From Phycisphaerales bacterium (lineage in GTDB: Bacteria > Planctomycetota > Phycisphaerae > WQYP01), in NCBI GenBank assembly GCA_013044165.1, contig JABEVB010000011.1, positions 1 through 42,271 on the forward strand: DNA of 42,271 bases, in the 5' to 3' direction. Below are positions 1 through 8,410 of this stretch, in pieces. Every line of letters starts with the position of its first letter. Position 1 is the stretch's first letter. The notes below the pieces were generated by a model. The model had not been told where the DNA came from. It saw nothing but the letters and a program-made list of their open reading frames with translations, and ran no database searches. A program made the translations under genes and the position numbers.

Positions 1-48
1 ACCTTTGGCTTCGGAGGCCAACGCTCTATCCAATTGAGCTACTAGCGC
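1..48 (-). tRNA. tRNA-Arg (anticodon CCG), 3' part beyond the window
   Basis: Read on the minus strand from position 48, the sequence has a 7-base acceptor strand GCGCTAG, then TA, a D-arm closed by GCTC/GAGC around AATTGGATA, and an anticodon arm TTGGC-CTCCGAA-GCCAA. The loop centre reads CCG, which decodes CGG arginine. The window edge cuts the gene in the variable region, so the T-arm and the acceptor 3' strand are not visible. Confidence 0.93.
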
Positions 49-155
49 TTCGGCTATTTTAGGTTAACATACTGTGCGCGTTTGCGAAAGGCGAACCGTT
101 GCTGAAGAGCTGCGGCTGTGCGCTTCGCCGCTTTTGGCTTGGCCGGAGGCTCTCC

Positions 156-1166
156 ATGAAGTTTGGCGTCATTGGCTTAAATCATGGGCACATCTATCTG
201 ATGGTGCGACCCCTGCTGGAGTTGCCGGGGGTTTCATGTGCCGGCTTTTACGCCGCTGAAGACGACCTCGCCGGCGCTTTTACCCAGGCATTTCCAGGCA
301 TCAGCCGTCGCGCTGCCGCCGCCGAACTGCTCGACGACCCGGAGGTTGATCTGATTGTCTCTGCGGCCATCAATGCCGATCGCGGCCTGCTGGCAGCGCA
401 GGCCTTTGGCCGGGGCAAGCACGTCTTTTTAGATAAGCCCGCTGTAACCACGCCGCTCGACCTTGCCCGCATGCGACAGGCACAGCAGGCCAGCGGCAAA
501 CGGCTGTTTGTATTTTTTAGCGAACGGCTCGAAAACCCCCTTGATGAAAAAGCCCGCCAGCTTGTGCACCAGGGCGCCGTCGGAGACCTGGTCCATCTTT
601 CAGGCCAGGGGCCGCATCGCCTGCGATGGCAAGATCGGCCCGCCTGGATGTGGGATCATCGCTACGGCGGCATACTCAACGACCTTGGCTCGCATCAGGT
701 AGATTGGTTCTGCTGGATGACCGGCCAGCACATCAGCTATTGTGCCGCCCGAATCGGCAGGTTTGGTGCCGCGCCGCACACCAACTTCGACGACTTTGGC
801 GATGCGGTCCTTACCGCCGCCAATGGCGTCACCGGGTACTTCAGGGTGGATTGGTTTACGCCCGAAAAAAGTCCGATATGGGGCGATGTGCGCAGCACCA
901 TTGTTGGGACACGCGGCACCATCGAAATTCGCCGCACCATCAATCTTTCAACTCTCGACCCCGCCGATCGTCATGGCCATTTGCTGCTCATAAACGATAG
1001 CCTCGGCCCCACGCGCGTTGATGTGCCAGACCCAAGCCGCCACTGGCCGGCAGATATGCTCGCGAGTATGCACGGCGGCGAAAATAGGCTCCATGATGAA
1101 GCCATGCTCTGGTATGTGCTTGAAACAACCCTGCACCTGCAGGCCTCCGCTGTGCGCGTGCGCTAA
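156..1166 (+). CDS. Gfo/Idh/MocA family NAD(P)-dependent oxidoreductase
   Basis: Probable sugar or cyclitol dehydrogenase of 336 residues, the usual length for the family. The N-terminus is a Rossmann beta-alpha-beta with GVIGLNHGH (residues 4-12), and a DKP motif at 93-95 matches the family's conserved E/D-K-P that places the catalytic lysine. The C-terminal half has the GGILNDLGSHQVD-type segment expected of the substrate-binding domain. ATG at 156 was chosen because GGAGG lies 7 bases upstream and the Rossmann motif starts immediately; an upstream ATG at 99 only adds unrelated residues. The substrate cannot be read from the sequence. The gene stands alone, 175 bases ahead of an ABC transporter. 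Histidine replacing the usual glycine-rich pattern (LNHGH) is a mild oddity. Confidence 0.85.
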   Translation: MKFGVIGLNHGHIYLMVRPLLELPGVSCAGFYAAEDDLAGAFTQAFPGISRRAAAAELLDDPEVDLIVSAAINADRGLLAAQAFGRGKHVFLDKPAVTTPLDLARMRQAQQASGKRLFVFFSERLENPLDEKARQLVHQGAVGDLVHLSGQGPHRLRWQDRPAWMWDHRYGGILNDLGSHQVDWFCWMTGQHISYCAARIGRFGAAPHTNFDDFGDAVLTAANGVTGYFRVDWFTPEKSPIWGDVRSTIVGTRGTIEIRRTINLSTLDPADRHGHLLLINDSLGPTRVDVPDPSRHWPADMLASMHGGENRLHDEAMLWYVLETTLHLQASAVRVR

Positions 1167-1341
1167 GCGCATTGCTTAACCTGCAAAGCACCTCCGGCTT
1201 CCTGCCGCGAGGCTCGCGACCGGCTCATGACTCGCTCCCGCCCCAAGATGGCCTGCCATGGCTCACGGCACCGGGCCAGGTGGTAAAAAATCTCAGCCTC
1301 GTCAACAATAGCCGCCGTCAGCACCCTATGGAGCCTTATGT

Positions 1342-2103
1342 ATGACTGCAATTTCCGCCCGCAACCTCTCCAAACGTTTTGGTCATGTTGTGGCTGTAAA
1401 CGATGTAACCTTTGAGGTCGAGCCTCGCGAACTACTGGCCATTGTCGGCCCATCGGGTTGTGGCAAATCCACGCTTTTACGCTGCCTCAACGGCCTTGAA
1501 ATGTTTGATGCCGGCGGCGTAAACGTCGGCGACGCTGGCGTCTCGCGGGCCGCCATCAGCGGACATCGCGCCTTTGAACGCGCGGTGCATCCGCTGCGCC
1601 AGCGTACAGGCATGGTGTTTCAGGGCTTTAACCTCTTTGGGCATCTGACGGTTCTGCAAAACGTTATGCTGGCCCTGCGAGTCGTAAAAAAAATGCCCCT
1701 GCGGCAGGCCGAGCAGGTTGCCCACGAACAGTTGGCCCGCGTCGGCCTTGGCGACCGCGCGGGATATCGGCCCCAGCAACTCAGCGGCGGTCAGCAGCAG
1801 CGGGCGGCTATTGCCCGGGCACTGGCCACAAACCCATCCGTCATGCTTTATGACGAGCCAACCTCCGCCTTAGACCCCACGCTGGTGCGCGAGGTGCTGC
1901 TTACCATGCGCCGCCTGCATGACGAGGGCGTCACCCAATTGATCGTAACGCACGAAATGCGTTTCGCCCGCGAAGCCGCCGACCGCATCATGTTGCTCGA
2001 TGCCGGAAAAATCGCCGCGCTTATGCCCACCGCTGAGTTCTTTTCGCATCGCGGAAATGCCCACATCGAAAAATTTCTCGAACCTTTTAGGGGAGTCGCA
2101 TGA
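1342..2103 (+). CDS. Polar amino-acid ABC transporter, ATP-binding subunit
   Basis: ATPase of 253 residues that powers amino-acid import. Walker A GPSGCGKST is at 36-44, the Q-loop FQGFNLF begins at 93, the signature LSGGQQQR is at 147-154 and Walker B VMLYDEP is at 168-174, followed by SALDP. This pattern is the HisP/GlnQ subfamily. Between Walker A and the Q-loop there is a slightly expanded segment (about residues 55-88). GGAG lies 8 bases before the ATG. The stop overlaps the next gene's start as ATGA, so translation of the importer's two genes is probably coupled. Substrate is inferred from family only. Confidence 0.93.
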   Translation: MTAISARNLSKRFGHVVAVNDVTFEVEPRELLAIVGPSGCGKSTLLRCLNGLEMFDAGGVNVGDAGVSRAAISGHRAFERAVHPLRQRTGMVFQGFNLFGHLTVLQNVMLALRVVKKMPLRQAEQVAHEQLARVGLGDRAGYRPQQLSGGQQQRAAIARALATNPSVMLYDEPTSALDPTLVREVLLTMRRLHDEGVTQLIVTHEMRFAREAADRIMLLDAGKIAALMPTAEFFSHRGNAHIEKFLEPFRGVA

Positions 2104-3647
2104 ATCACAGGCTTTTGTTTCTGGCTCTGCTGCTGTTGGCATGCTGCGCCCGGCCCGGCGCCGCTCTGGCCCATGGCACGCGTACGCTTACCTGGGGCGG
2201 CGATTCGGAAGGCGGCGCGCCGTATGTTTTTCAAGACCCGCAGCATCCCCAGCGCGTTATCGGCTTTGAGGTAGACATCGCCAGGGCCTTGGGCAAACTT
2301 CTGCATCGCCACGAAGTCTTTGTGCAAAATGAATGGGATGGCCTCATACCCGCATTGCAACGCGGCGATTACGACATGGCCATGAACGGCATTGAAATTA
2401 CCCCCGACCGTGCCAAGGTCGTTCGCTTCACCATTGCCTATTATGCCTGCGCCGAGCAGCTTAGCGTTCGTAAAACCAATACCACCATTCATTCTCTGGC
2501 CGACCTTAAGGGCAAAATCGTCGGCACACTCAAAGATTCTCTGGCTGAACGCATTTTGCAAAAGGCCGGCGGCATTCACATACGCTCCTACGATGGGCAA
2601 ATCAACGCCTACGAAGACCTTGCCGATGGCCGCCTCGATGCCGTGCTTATGGACCAGCCCATTGCCGCCTATTATGGCAAACCGCTCAAAGCACTTAAGT
2701 ACGTGGGCCAGCCAATCGGGCACATGGAGTATGGCATCGCGCTGCGGCCCCACGATGTCAAATTGCTGCGGCAACTCAATGCCGCGCTCTTTACCCTTAT
2801 TAAAAACGGCTCGCTTAAACGCATATACATAAAGTGGGGCATGTGGAATGGCGCAACTCGCGCCATGTTTGCCGCCGAAGTTGCCGCCGGCCTGCCGGCC
2901 CAGTCGGAGCTATCACGATTTACCCGCGAGTTGCAGTCGAAAAAAACCTGGTCCGAGCGCCTTCGCCAGTATGGCAGCTATGTGCCCATCTTGCTTGAAA
3001 AGGGCGCTCCCATGACGCTGGCTATTTCGCTGGTTTCAATGGCTTTGGCCGTCAGCTTCGGTTTGCTGCTGGCACTATTAAAGCTCTATGCCCCGCCCCC
3101 TCTGTCGCTTCTGGCCAAGGCATACATTGAATTGGTGCGCGGTACGCCGCTGCTGATTCAGCTCTACCTCATTTTTTATGGCCTGCCCAATGTGGGTATC
3201 AAGCTTAGTCCATTTGTGGCCGCGATTATCGGCCTCGGCGGCAACTATGCCGCCTACGAAGCCGAGAACTATCGCGCCGGTTTGCAGGCCATTCCCACCG
3301 GCCAGATGGAAGCGGCCCTGTCGCTGGGAATGACGCGCTTGCAGGCGCTGCGGCATGTTATGGTGCCGCAGGCATTCCGCGCGGTTATTCCGCCGGTAAC
3401 CAACGATTTTATTTCGCTCTTCAAAGACTCTTCTATTGTTTCGGTTATTACGCTGGTGGAGTTGACCAAAGTCTACGGCGAGTTGGCCTCTACTTATTAC
3501 GATTACATCGGCACCGGGTTAATCACCGCCGCCATCTACTTTTTGATGGGCTTGCCATTTGTATACCTCGCCCGCTGGCTCGAGCGCCACATGTCCGGCA
3601 CCGGCCGCGCGCTGCAGGTAGGTGGCAAGCCTGTCAACGCGGCGTAA
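2100..3647 (+). CDS. Fused substrate-binding protein and permease of a polar amino-acid ABC importer
   Basis: One 515-residue chain carries both the extracytoplasmic binding domain and the membrane domain. Residues 1-24 are a signal or anchor segment with LLAC, which loosely fits a lipobox. Residues about 28-265 are a SBP_bac_3 domain: GFEVDIARALGK at 55-66, and WDGLIPALQRGDYDMAMNGI with the following IT at 79-101. Residues about 297-500 are a HisM/GlnP-type permease with several hydrophobic segments and a clear EAA loop (EAALSLGMTRLQALRHVMVP). The binding-protein part ends near the first permease helix, so the binding domain is tethered outside. With the upstream ATPase it makes a complete importer from two genes. 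Fused forms like this are known in Gram-positives and some other bacteria. Confidence 0.92.
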   Translation: MNHRLLFLALLLLACCARPGAALAHGTRTLTWGGDSEGGAPYVFQDPQHPQRVIGFEVDIARALGKLLHRHEVFVQNEWDGLIPALQRGDYDMAMNGIEITPDRAKVVRFTIAYYACAEQLSVRKTNTTIHSLADLKGKIVGTLKDSLAERILQKAGGIHIRSYDGQINAYEDLADGRLDAVLMDQPIAAYYGKPLKALKYVGQPIGHMEYGIALRPHDVKLLRQLNAALFTLIKNGSLKRIYIKWGMWNGATRAMFAAEVAAGLPAQSELSRFTRELQSKKTWSERLRQYGSYVPILLEKGAPMTLAISLVSMALAVSFGLLLALLKLYAPPPLSLLAKAYIELVRGTPLLIQLYLIFYGLPNVGIKLSPFVAAIIGLGGNYAAYEAENYRAGLQAIPTGQMEAALSLGMTRLQALRHVMVPQAFRAVIPPVTNDFISLFKDSSIVSVITLVELTKVYGELASTYYDYIGTGLITAAIYFLMGLPFVYLARWLERHMSGTGRALQVGGKPVNAA

Positions 3648-3891
3648 AAAGGCCCGCAACAGGGCCGCACCCGCCCCAATCGTCACCGCGCAGCGCCCAG
3701 TAAAAAGCTTAGTGTCTTTGCGCCTGATACCGTTTCCGACGTTACCACTGCCCCGGCGGAGCGGCCGGGACGCGCCTTAGCGGTAAGCCCCCGTCGTCGC
3801 CTCCGCGGCTCGCAAAATCAATGGCTTGAAGCAAAAATCTGCGATACAATTTTTATACCGGCGGTTGCGCCTGGCTTTAGAAGGAGGCATT

Positions 3892-4641
3892 ATGGCTAAG
3901 ATGGCGGTTTTATTTGTGATGACTGCCCCCCCTTGGGCACCCAAAGACAGCGGCCGACCTTTTATGAAGCTCGATAATCGCGAGGTGTTCATGCGAACCA
4001 TCGAGATTTATGCCAATCGCGATCAGGTCGAACAGCGGCTTTTGTGCCTGCTGCCCGATGAGCTTTCGCGCGTGCAGCAAAAATATGGTGCTCACCTGGG
4101 CTTTCAGGGTGTGTCGGTGGCCACCGGCGGGCCGGATTGGTTCGGCGCTGTTGCCCGCGGCCTCGAAAAGCTCAAGCCCGAAATTGACCTGGTCATGATT
4201 CATGACGCGAGTTGTCCCGCGGTGCCCTACACCCTGCTCGATGCCATGGAGCAAGCCATCACTTCGGCGCCGGCCGTTGCGCCGGTGCTGGCGCTGGGCA
4301 ATGCGCTGGTGCGCGTGAAGGGGGGCTTTATGGATGCCGGCTTCGATGCCGCCGGCCTGCAGCAATTGCAGTCGCCGCAGCTTTTTCAGCGCTCGGCACT
4401 CGAGCAGGCCTACGCCCAGCGAAGCGCTCTGATGGCAGCCCCGGGGCGAAGCGGCCCCGTGCACGATGATGCGACCCTGCTGCGCGTGGCCGGTAAGAAG
4501 GTGGCGGTGGTTGCCGGTTCGCTCTTTAACGTACGCGCCGAAAGCGAAGAGACCCTGCGCGCGGTAAGTGATATGCTCAAGCACCTGCCCAAGCCGCGAA
4601 GCAAAGCGCCGCTTACGCCGTTTGACGAAGCCCAGTGGTAA
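3892..4641 (+). CDS. Divergent IspD-like cytidylyltransferase (MEP pathway) or related nucleotidyltransferase
   Basis: A 249-residue protein resembling 2-C-methyl-D-erythritol 4-phosphate cytidylyltransferase. Downstream IspD landmarks are present in order: VMIHDASCP at 101-109 (family HDxxRP), SPQLF at 161-165 (family TPQxF), DDATLLRVAGKKVAVVAGS at 192-210 and NVRAES at 213-218 (family NIKxT). The hallmark N-terminal nucleotide loop (AAGxGxRM...K) is missing and is replaced by a proline-rich TAPPWAPKDSG stretch. The arginine after HD is a cysteine, and the NIK lysine is an arginine. It is therefore either a fast-evolving real IspD or a paralogue with another role. ATG at 3892 is chosen for the AAGGAGG just upstream. 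It is isolated from other isoprenoid genes here. Confidence 0.65.
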   Translation: MAKMAVLFVMTAPPWAPKDSGRPFMKLDNREVFMRTIEIYANRDQVEQRLLCLLPDELSRVQQKYGAHLGFQGVSVATGGPDWFGAVARGLEKLKPEIDLVMIHDASCPAVPYTLLDAMEQAITSAPAVAPVLALGNALVRVKGGFMDAGFDAAGLQQLQSPQLFQRSALEQAYAQRSALMAAPGRSGPVHDDATLLRVAGKKVAVVAGSLFNVRAESEETLRAVSDMLKHLPKPRSKAPLTPFDEAQW

Positions 4642-4694
4642 CGAGGTACCGATTTCCCATGCGGCTACTCGGGTGCGGTGTCGCCACTTGTGGT

Positions 4695-4711
4695 GCAGGC
4701 TTCGAGCCTGC
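4695..4711. repeat. Short palindromic stem-loop (GCAGGCT-TCG-AGCCTGC)
   Basis: A perfect 7-bp stem with a 3-base loop sits in the 156-base gap before the glycosyltransferase gene. It has no T-run, so it is not an obvious terminator. It shares its layout (GCAG, 3 bases, 3-base loop, 3 complementary bases, CTGC) with the stem-loop at 5942-5958 on the other side of the same gene, which suggests a small interspersed repeat family. Confidence 0.5.
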
Positions 4712-4797
4712 CGGGCCCCTTGTGAACGCTTACGCTCAAAGCAGCGCTGCCCGCGCGTAATGGGCACTGCGGACGCTGCCTGGTTGAAATGGATTGA

Positions 4798-5895
4798 ATG
4801 CAACGAGTCCTGTTTTTAATAACCGACCTTGACCTTGGCGGCAGTCCGCTTGTGGTGCATTCCGTCGCCTGCGGGCTTAAGGCCACCGGGCGCTGGCAGC
4901 CAACGGTGGTATCCATCCGTTCGCCGGGTGTGGTGGGGCGCTGGCTGCGCCACGCCAATGTCGAAGTCTCGAGCCTGCACGCTCGCAGCCGCACCGATCC
5001 CCAGGTGTTTACGCGTTGGCTGTCGCTTATGGACCGCATCGCACCGCATGTGGTCGTCAGCGTGCTGCTGCACGCCAATGCGGTGGCGGCCGCCTGCGCG
5101 CCGTTTGGGCCACGCTGCGTGTATTTGCAGTCTATCCATACGCTTCAGGCCGAGCCTCGTTGGCACTGGCAACTTCAGGGATTTTTAGGCAGCCGCTGCG
5201 AAGGCATCATCGCTCCATGCAAGGCCATTCTCGATAAAATTTCAGAGTTTGGTCAGTTCGTCAATGGCTTTGTCATACCCAACGGCATTGATGCCCAGCG
5301 GTTCAGCCTCGCAGCGCCAATGCCCGCCGCCGAATGTCCGTGGCCGGCTGATGCCCAGGTGGTGGGATATGTGGGGCGGTTCGACCCGGTTAAGCGGCTG
5401 CCCTTGCTTTTAGATGAATTGGCATGGCTCATACGCAGCGACAACCACCACTGGCAAAAACTGCATCTGGCGCTGGTGGGCTACGGCGAGCAGGAGGCCA
5501 TGCTGCGCCACCGCGCACGCCAGCAGGGCATTGCCTCGCGCGTCTGGTTTATCGGCCCAACCGCCACCCCCGAACGCTGGTACCCGCGGTTTGACGTGTT
5601 GGCCATGCCCTCGCTGGCTGAAGGCTTTGGCCTGACGGTGGCCGAGGCCATGGCTGCCGGCAAGGCGGTCATCGCCTTCGATTCGCCGGCAATGCGGCAG
5701 ATGATTCAGCATGATCAAAGCGGCTGGCTGCTTGCGCCGCAGCAGCCCCACGGTATGGCGCTGGGACTTTCCCGGCTGCTCGACGATGCAGACCTGCGCC
5801 GCAGATTGGGCACGCAAGGCACCCAGCGCGTGAGCCGTCACTTTGGCGAGCAAACCATGATTCAGGCCTATGTGCGACTGCTGGAAAGCTTTTAG
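4798..5895 (+). CDS. GT4-family (GT-B fold) glycosyltransferase
   Basis: Retaining glycosyltransferase of 365 residues. The N-terminal domain begins with LFLITDLDLGGSP (6-17), the usual glycine-rich loop after the first strand. The C-terminal domain has PNGID at 161-165, GRFDPVK at 193-199 and the nucleotide-sugar-binding EGFGLTVAE (E275 and E283, an E-x7-E motif). There is no signal peptide or transmembrane segment, so it acts in the cytosol or at the inner membrane face. Donor and acceptor cannot be read; lipid-linked or envelope glycan synthesis is the usual role. It stands alone between two non-coding gaps that carry palindromic elements. No strong ribosome-binding site precedes the ATG, so the start is the least certain part. 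Confidence 0.88.
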   Translation: MQRVLFLITDLDLGGSPLVVHSVACGLKATGRWQPTVVSIRSPGVVGRWLRHANVEVSSLHARSRTDPQVFTRWLSLMDRIAPHVVVSVLLHANAVAAACAPFGPRCVYLQSIHTLQAEPRWHWQLQGFLGSRCEGIIAPCKAILDKISEFGQFVNGFVIPNGIDAQRFSLAAPMPAAECPWPADAQVVGYVGRFDPVKRLPLLLDELAWLIRSDNHHWQKLHLALVGYGEQEAMLRHRARQQGIASRVWFIGPTATPERWYPRFDVLAMPSLAEGFGLTVAEAMAAGKAVIAFDSPAMRQMIQHDQSGWLLAPQQPHGMALGLSRLLDDADLRRRLGTQGTQRVSRHFGEQTMIQAYVRLLESF

Positions 5896-5902
5896 CGGGC
5901 GT

Positions 5903-6086
5903 GGCAATTTTTTCAGGCGGCCAGCCGGCTGCGCCGGTAACGCAGACATCCTGTCTGCATCGGTCCGAGTGTGAGAGTCTGCGTTCCACTTCAGAACAAT
6001 GCGGGCGGCCGGCGCTGTACCCGGCAAAATCGCCTGGGGATGCCAATAAAATCGCTATGTCCCCGGAACCGCCCGAAAAAATTGCC
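5903..6086. repeat. 184-bp inverted-repeat element with nested palindromes (MITE/REP-like)
   Basis: This fills most of the 308-base gap after the glycosyltransferase gene. The outer arms are GGCAATTTTTTCAGGCGG (5903-5920) and the complement of CCGCCCGAAAAAATTGCC (6069-6086), matching at 17 of 18 positions. Inside are a 7-bp stem GCAGACA-TCC-TGTCTGC (5942-5958) and a 9-bp inverted pair AACGCAGAC (5939-5947) / GTCTGCGTT (5977-5985). I see no coding sequence and no target-site duplication. It could be a non-autonomous mobile element, a REP-type element, or a strong folded RNA. The rest of the gap (6087-6203) holds only the leader of the next gene. Confidence 0.5.
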
Positions 6087-6203
6087 GCACCCCTTTTACC
6101 CTCGGTTTTTAATTTCATTTGAACCGCCGGGCGGCTTTCTATAGCATAAGGGCGCAGTTGCGACGGCGCACTAAAATATTGTGAACCCAAACCTGGAGCA
6201 GGC

Positions 6204-7661
6204 ATGACTTTGGTAGGCGACGAAACCCCTATTGGCCAACACAGCGATCGTGATCATCTCGATACCCCGCGTAAAGCCCTTGAAATAAACCTCGACCGGC
6301 GGCGCTATGGCACCTTTGCCGAAATTGGAGCCGGGCAGGAGGTTGTGCGCTGGTTTTTTCGCGCCGGCGGGGCCTCAGGCACCATTGCCAAAAGTATGAG
6401 CGCCTACGACATGGCCGTCAGCGACGCCATCTATGGCAAATGCGATCGCTATGTCAGCCGCTCACGCCTGCAGAGCATGCTCGATTATGAGCATAAGCTC
6501 AACCTGAGTCGGCTGGGCGACGCCCGCGGCGATACAACCTCGTTTTTTGCCTTTGCCGACACGGTTGCCACGCGCAGTTTTGACGGCAGGCGCGAAGGCC
6601 ACGGCTGGATGGGCGTGAAGTTTCAGGCGCACCCGCGCGACCAGGACAGCCAGATTATTCTGCACCTTCGCATGCTCGACAAAGAGCAGGCCCAGCAACA
6701 GGAGGCGCTGGGCATTGTGGGGGTTAATTTGCTCTACGGGGCGTTTTTCTACCATTACGAGCCTGAGATGCTGCTTAAAAGCCTCCTCGATAATTTATCC
6801 ACCGAGCGCATTGAAATAGACATGATTGAGTTTTCGGGCATTGAGTTCAGGCATGTTAATAACCGCATCATGAGTCTGCGGCTCGTCGAACTCGGCCTGA
6901 GCGATGCCGCCATGTTCGGGCCTGGCGGCGAAGTGCTCCAGCCCTCCGAAATGCTGCACAACAAGCCCATTCTCGTGGAGCGCGGCAGCTTTCGGCCCGT
7001 CACGCAGGTAAACCTCGACATGCTCAAATGCGCCAAGGCCGCCTTCATGAAAAACTCCAATGGCGAAGAGCCGGTCGAATTGATGGAAGTTACCATGCAC
7101 AACCTGCAGGCCGACGGCGCCATTGACCTTAAAGACTTTTTGGCGCGGGCGGATGTGCTCTCCGCCTGCGGCAAAACCGTGCTCATTTCAGATTACTTTG
7201 AGTTTTACCGGCTCGGGGCCTGCCTCGCCCGGTACAGCCGCAAACCCATTGGCATTGTGATGGGCGTGCCAAGCCTCATAGACCTGTTTGACGAAAAATA
7301 CTATGGCGACCTCGATGGCGGCATTCTCGACTCGTTTGGGCGGTTGTTTAAAAACGACCATAAGCTCTACATCTATCCCCTTAAGGAGCCTAAAACCGGC
7401 AAGCTCATCAAGGTTGATAATCTTGAGCCAGACGCCAAACTCCGCAAGCTTTATGGCTACCTGGTAGATCGTGGCTGCATCGAGCAGCTTGAGGGCTACG
7501 ACGAGCGCTACTTGTCCATTTTTTCACGCGATGTGCTCAATAAAATCAAGTCAGGTGATGAAAGCTGGCAGGATATGGTGCCGCCGGTGGTGGCCGATCT
7601 TATTCGCAAGCGCGGCTACTTTGGCTACCGCTCGCCCGCGCCGGCCGCCGCGCCGGCATAG
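6204..7661 (+). CDS. Conserved cytosolic protein of unknown function (485 aa)
   Basis: Start is supported by GGAG 7 bases before the ATG. The N-terminus holds the most conserved-looking block: YGTFAEIGAGQEVVRWFFRAGG at about 33-54, followed by SGTIAKSMSAYDMAVSDAIYG. I recall this block from a widespread bacterial family whose members are often mislabelled 'TonB-dependent receptor'. That label does not fit: there is no signal peptide, no transmembrane or barrel pattern and no plug domain. The protein looks soluble, mixed alpha/beta, with a low-complexity alanine/proline tail. A SGTIAKSMSAYDM segment rich in small residues suggests a ligand-binding loop, but that is speculation. It lies 95 bases upstream of mreD, in the same direction. 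Confidence 0.8.
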   Translation: MTLVGDETPIGQHSDRDHLDTPRKALEINLDRRRYGTFAEIGAGQEVVRWFFRAGGASGTIAKSMSAYDMAVSDAIYGKCDRYVSRSRLQSMLDYEHKLNLSRLGDARGDTTSFFAFADTVATRSFDGRREGHGWMGVKFQAHPRDQDSQIILHLRMLDKEQAQQQEALGIVGVNLLYGAFFYHYEPEMLLKSLLDNLSTERIEIDMIEFSGIEFRHVNNRIMSLRLVELGLSDAAMFGPGGEVLQPSEMLHNKPILVERGSFRPVTQVNLDMLKCAKAAFMKNSNGEEPVELMEVTMHNLQADGAIDLKDFLARADVLSACGKTVLISDYFEFYRLGACLARYSRKPIGIVMGVPSLIDLFDEKYYGDLDGGILDSFGRLFKNDHKLYIYPLKEPKTGKLIKVDNLEPDAKLRKLYGYLVDRGCIEQLEGYDERYLSIFSRDVLNKIKSGDESWQDMVPPVVADLIRKRGYFGYRSPAPAAAPA

Positions 7662-7743
7662 TTGCCTGCGCCAAGCGGCGGTATTTGCCTCCTTAAGGTG
7701 CTTGCGGCGGGAGCGTTGCCTCGTGCCCGCATGCCGCCTGGTG

Positions 7744-7749
7744 TATACT
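7744..7749 (+). promoter_or_regulatory. Candidate -10 box (TATACT) giving a leaderless mreD mRNA
   Basis: TATACT (5 of 6 to TATAAT) ends 7 bases before the mreD ATG at 7757, and no ribosome-binding site is visible. Transcription would start at about the first codon. No convincing -35 hexamer is seen 16-18 bases upstream, so this is tentative. Confidence 0.35.
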
Positions 7750-7756
7750 CTTGCCT

Positions 7757-8299
7757 ATGCGCTGGTTCAGCTTTTTTATTCTGCTTTATCTGGCCGCGGC
7801 TTTGCAAATGGCGCACTTGGGTGCGCTAAGCGAGCACGGCTATTTTCATGTGGAATATCTGCCGTCGCTGGTGGTATTTTACGCCCTGTTTGCGGATGAA
7901 TCTCGTTCGCTGCTCTGCAGCCTGATCATCGGGCTGGTATACGACCTTACCTCTACAAGTCTTTTGGGGACGCATACCGTCGTTTTGGCACTGGTTGCCT
8001 GGGTTATCAGCCGGGTGCGCATGAGCATTTTTCGCTACAATATGATCAGTCAAATTATTTTAACGCTGCTGGCGGTAATGTTTACGCTCTCGGCAGTGGA
8101 TATTCTGGCGTGGTTGGCGCCGATGTTGATCGGTGGACAGCGACCACCGGAACTGGCTTTTTGGCAGACGCTGGGCCTCATAAGCTCCACAGGCATTTAT
8201 ACGGCGGTGCTGGCCCCATGGCTTTTTAAATTGGCCTTTTTGATGGGGCCGCTGCTGGGGTTTGAATCTGAAAATCGCCGTCGCTGGTTTGATGGCTAA
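7757..8299 (+). CDS. mreD: Rod shape-determining protein MreD-like
   Basis: A 180-residue, very hydrophobic protein with about five predicted membrane segments, the normal size and topology of MreD. Sequence identity within this family is always low, so the assignment rests on topology, a VYDLTSTSLLGTHT segment typical of MreD (acidic and small residues followed by a helix) and position directly upstream of mrdA and rodA. It would be an inner-membrane part of the elongasome. An in-frame TTG lies two codons upstream, but ATG at 7757 is the simpler start. No Shine-Dalgarno is visible. Confidence 0.8.
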   Translation: MRWFSFFILLYLAAALQMAHLGALSEHGYFHVEYLPSLVVFYALFADESRSLLCSLIIGLVYDLTSTSLLGTHTVVLALVAWVISRVRMSIFRYNMISQIILTLLAVMFTLSAVDILAWLAPMLIGGQRPPELAFWQTLGLISSTGIYTAVLAPWLFKLAFLMGPLLGFESENRRRWFDG

Positions 8300-8410
8300 A
8301 TTACAGGATGGTTTTCACGGCAACACGCAGCAAGCTTGTTGCGGCTTTATGCGCCGTTGGCCGCAGGCTACACTATGAAGTTGATGTAGGCGGCAAACCC
8401 TTGGAGTGCC

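Noticed and set aside
3651-3666. GGCCC-GCAACA-GGGCC hairpin after the permease gene as a terminator.
   Set aside because: Only 5 bp of stem and no T-run after it.
5669-6205. 178-codon minus-strand frame across the glycosyltransferase end and the inverted-repeat element.
   Set aside because: Overlaps a well-supported gene and a palindromic element; no domain seen.
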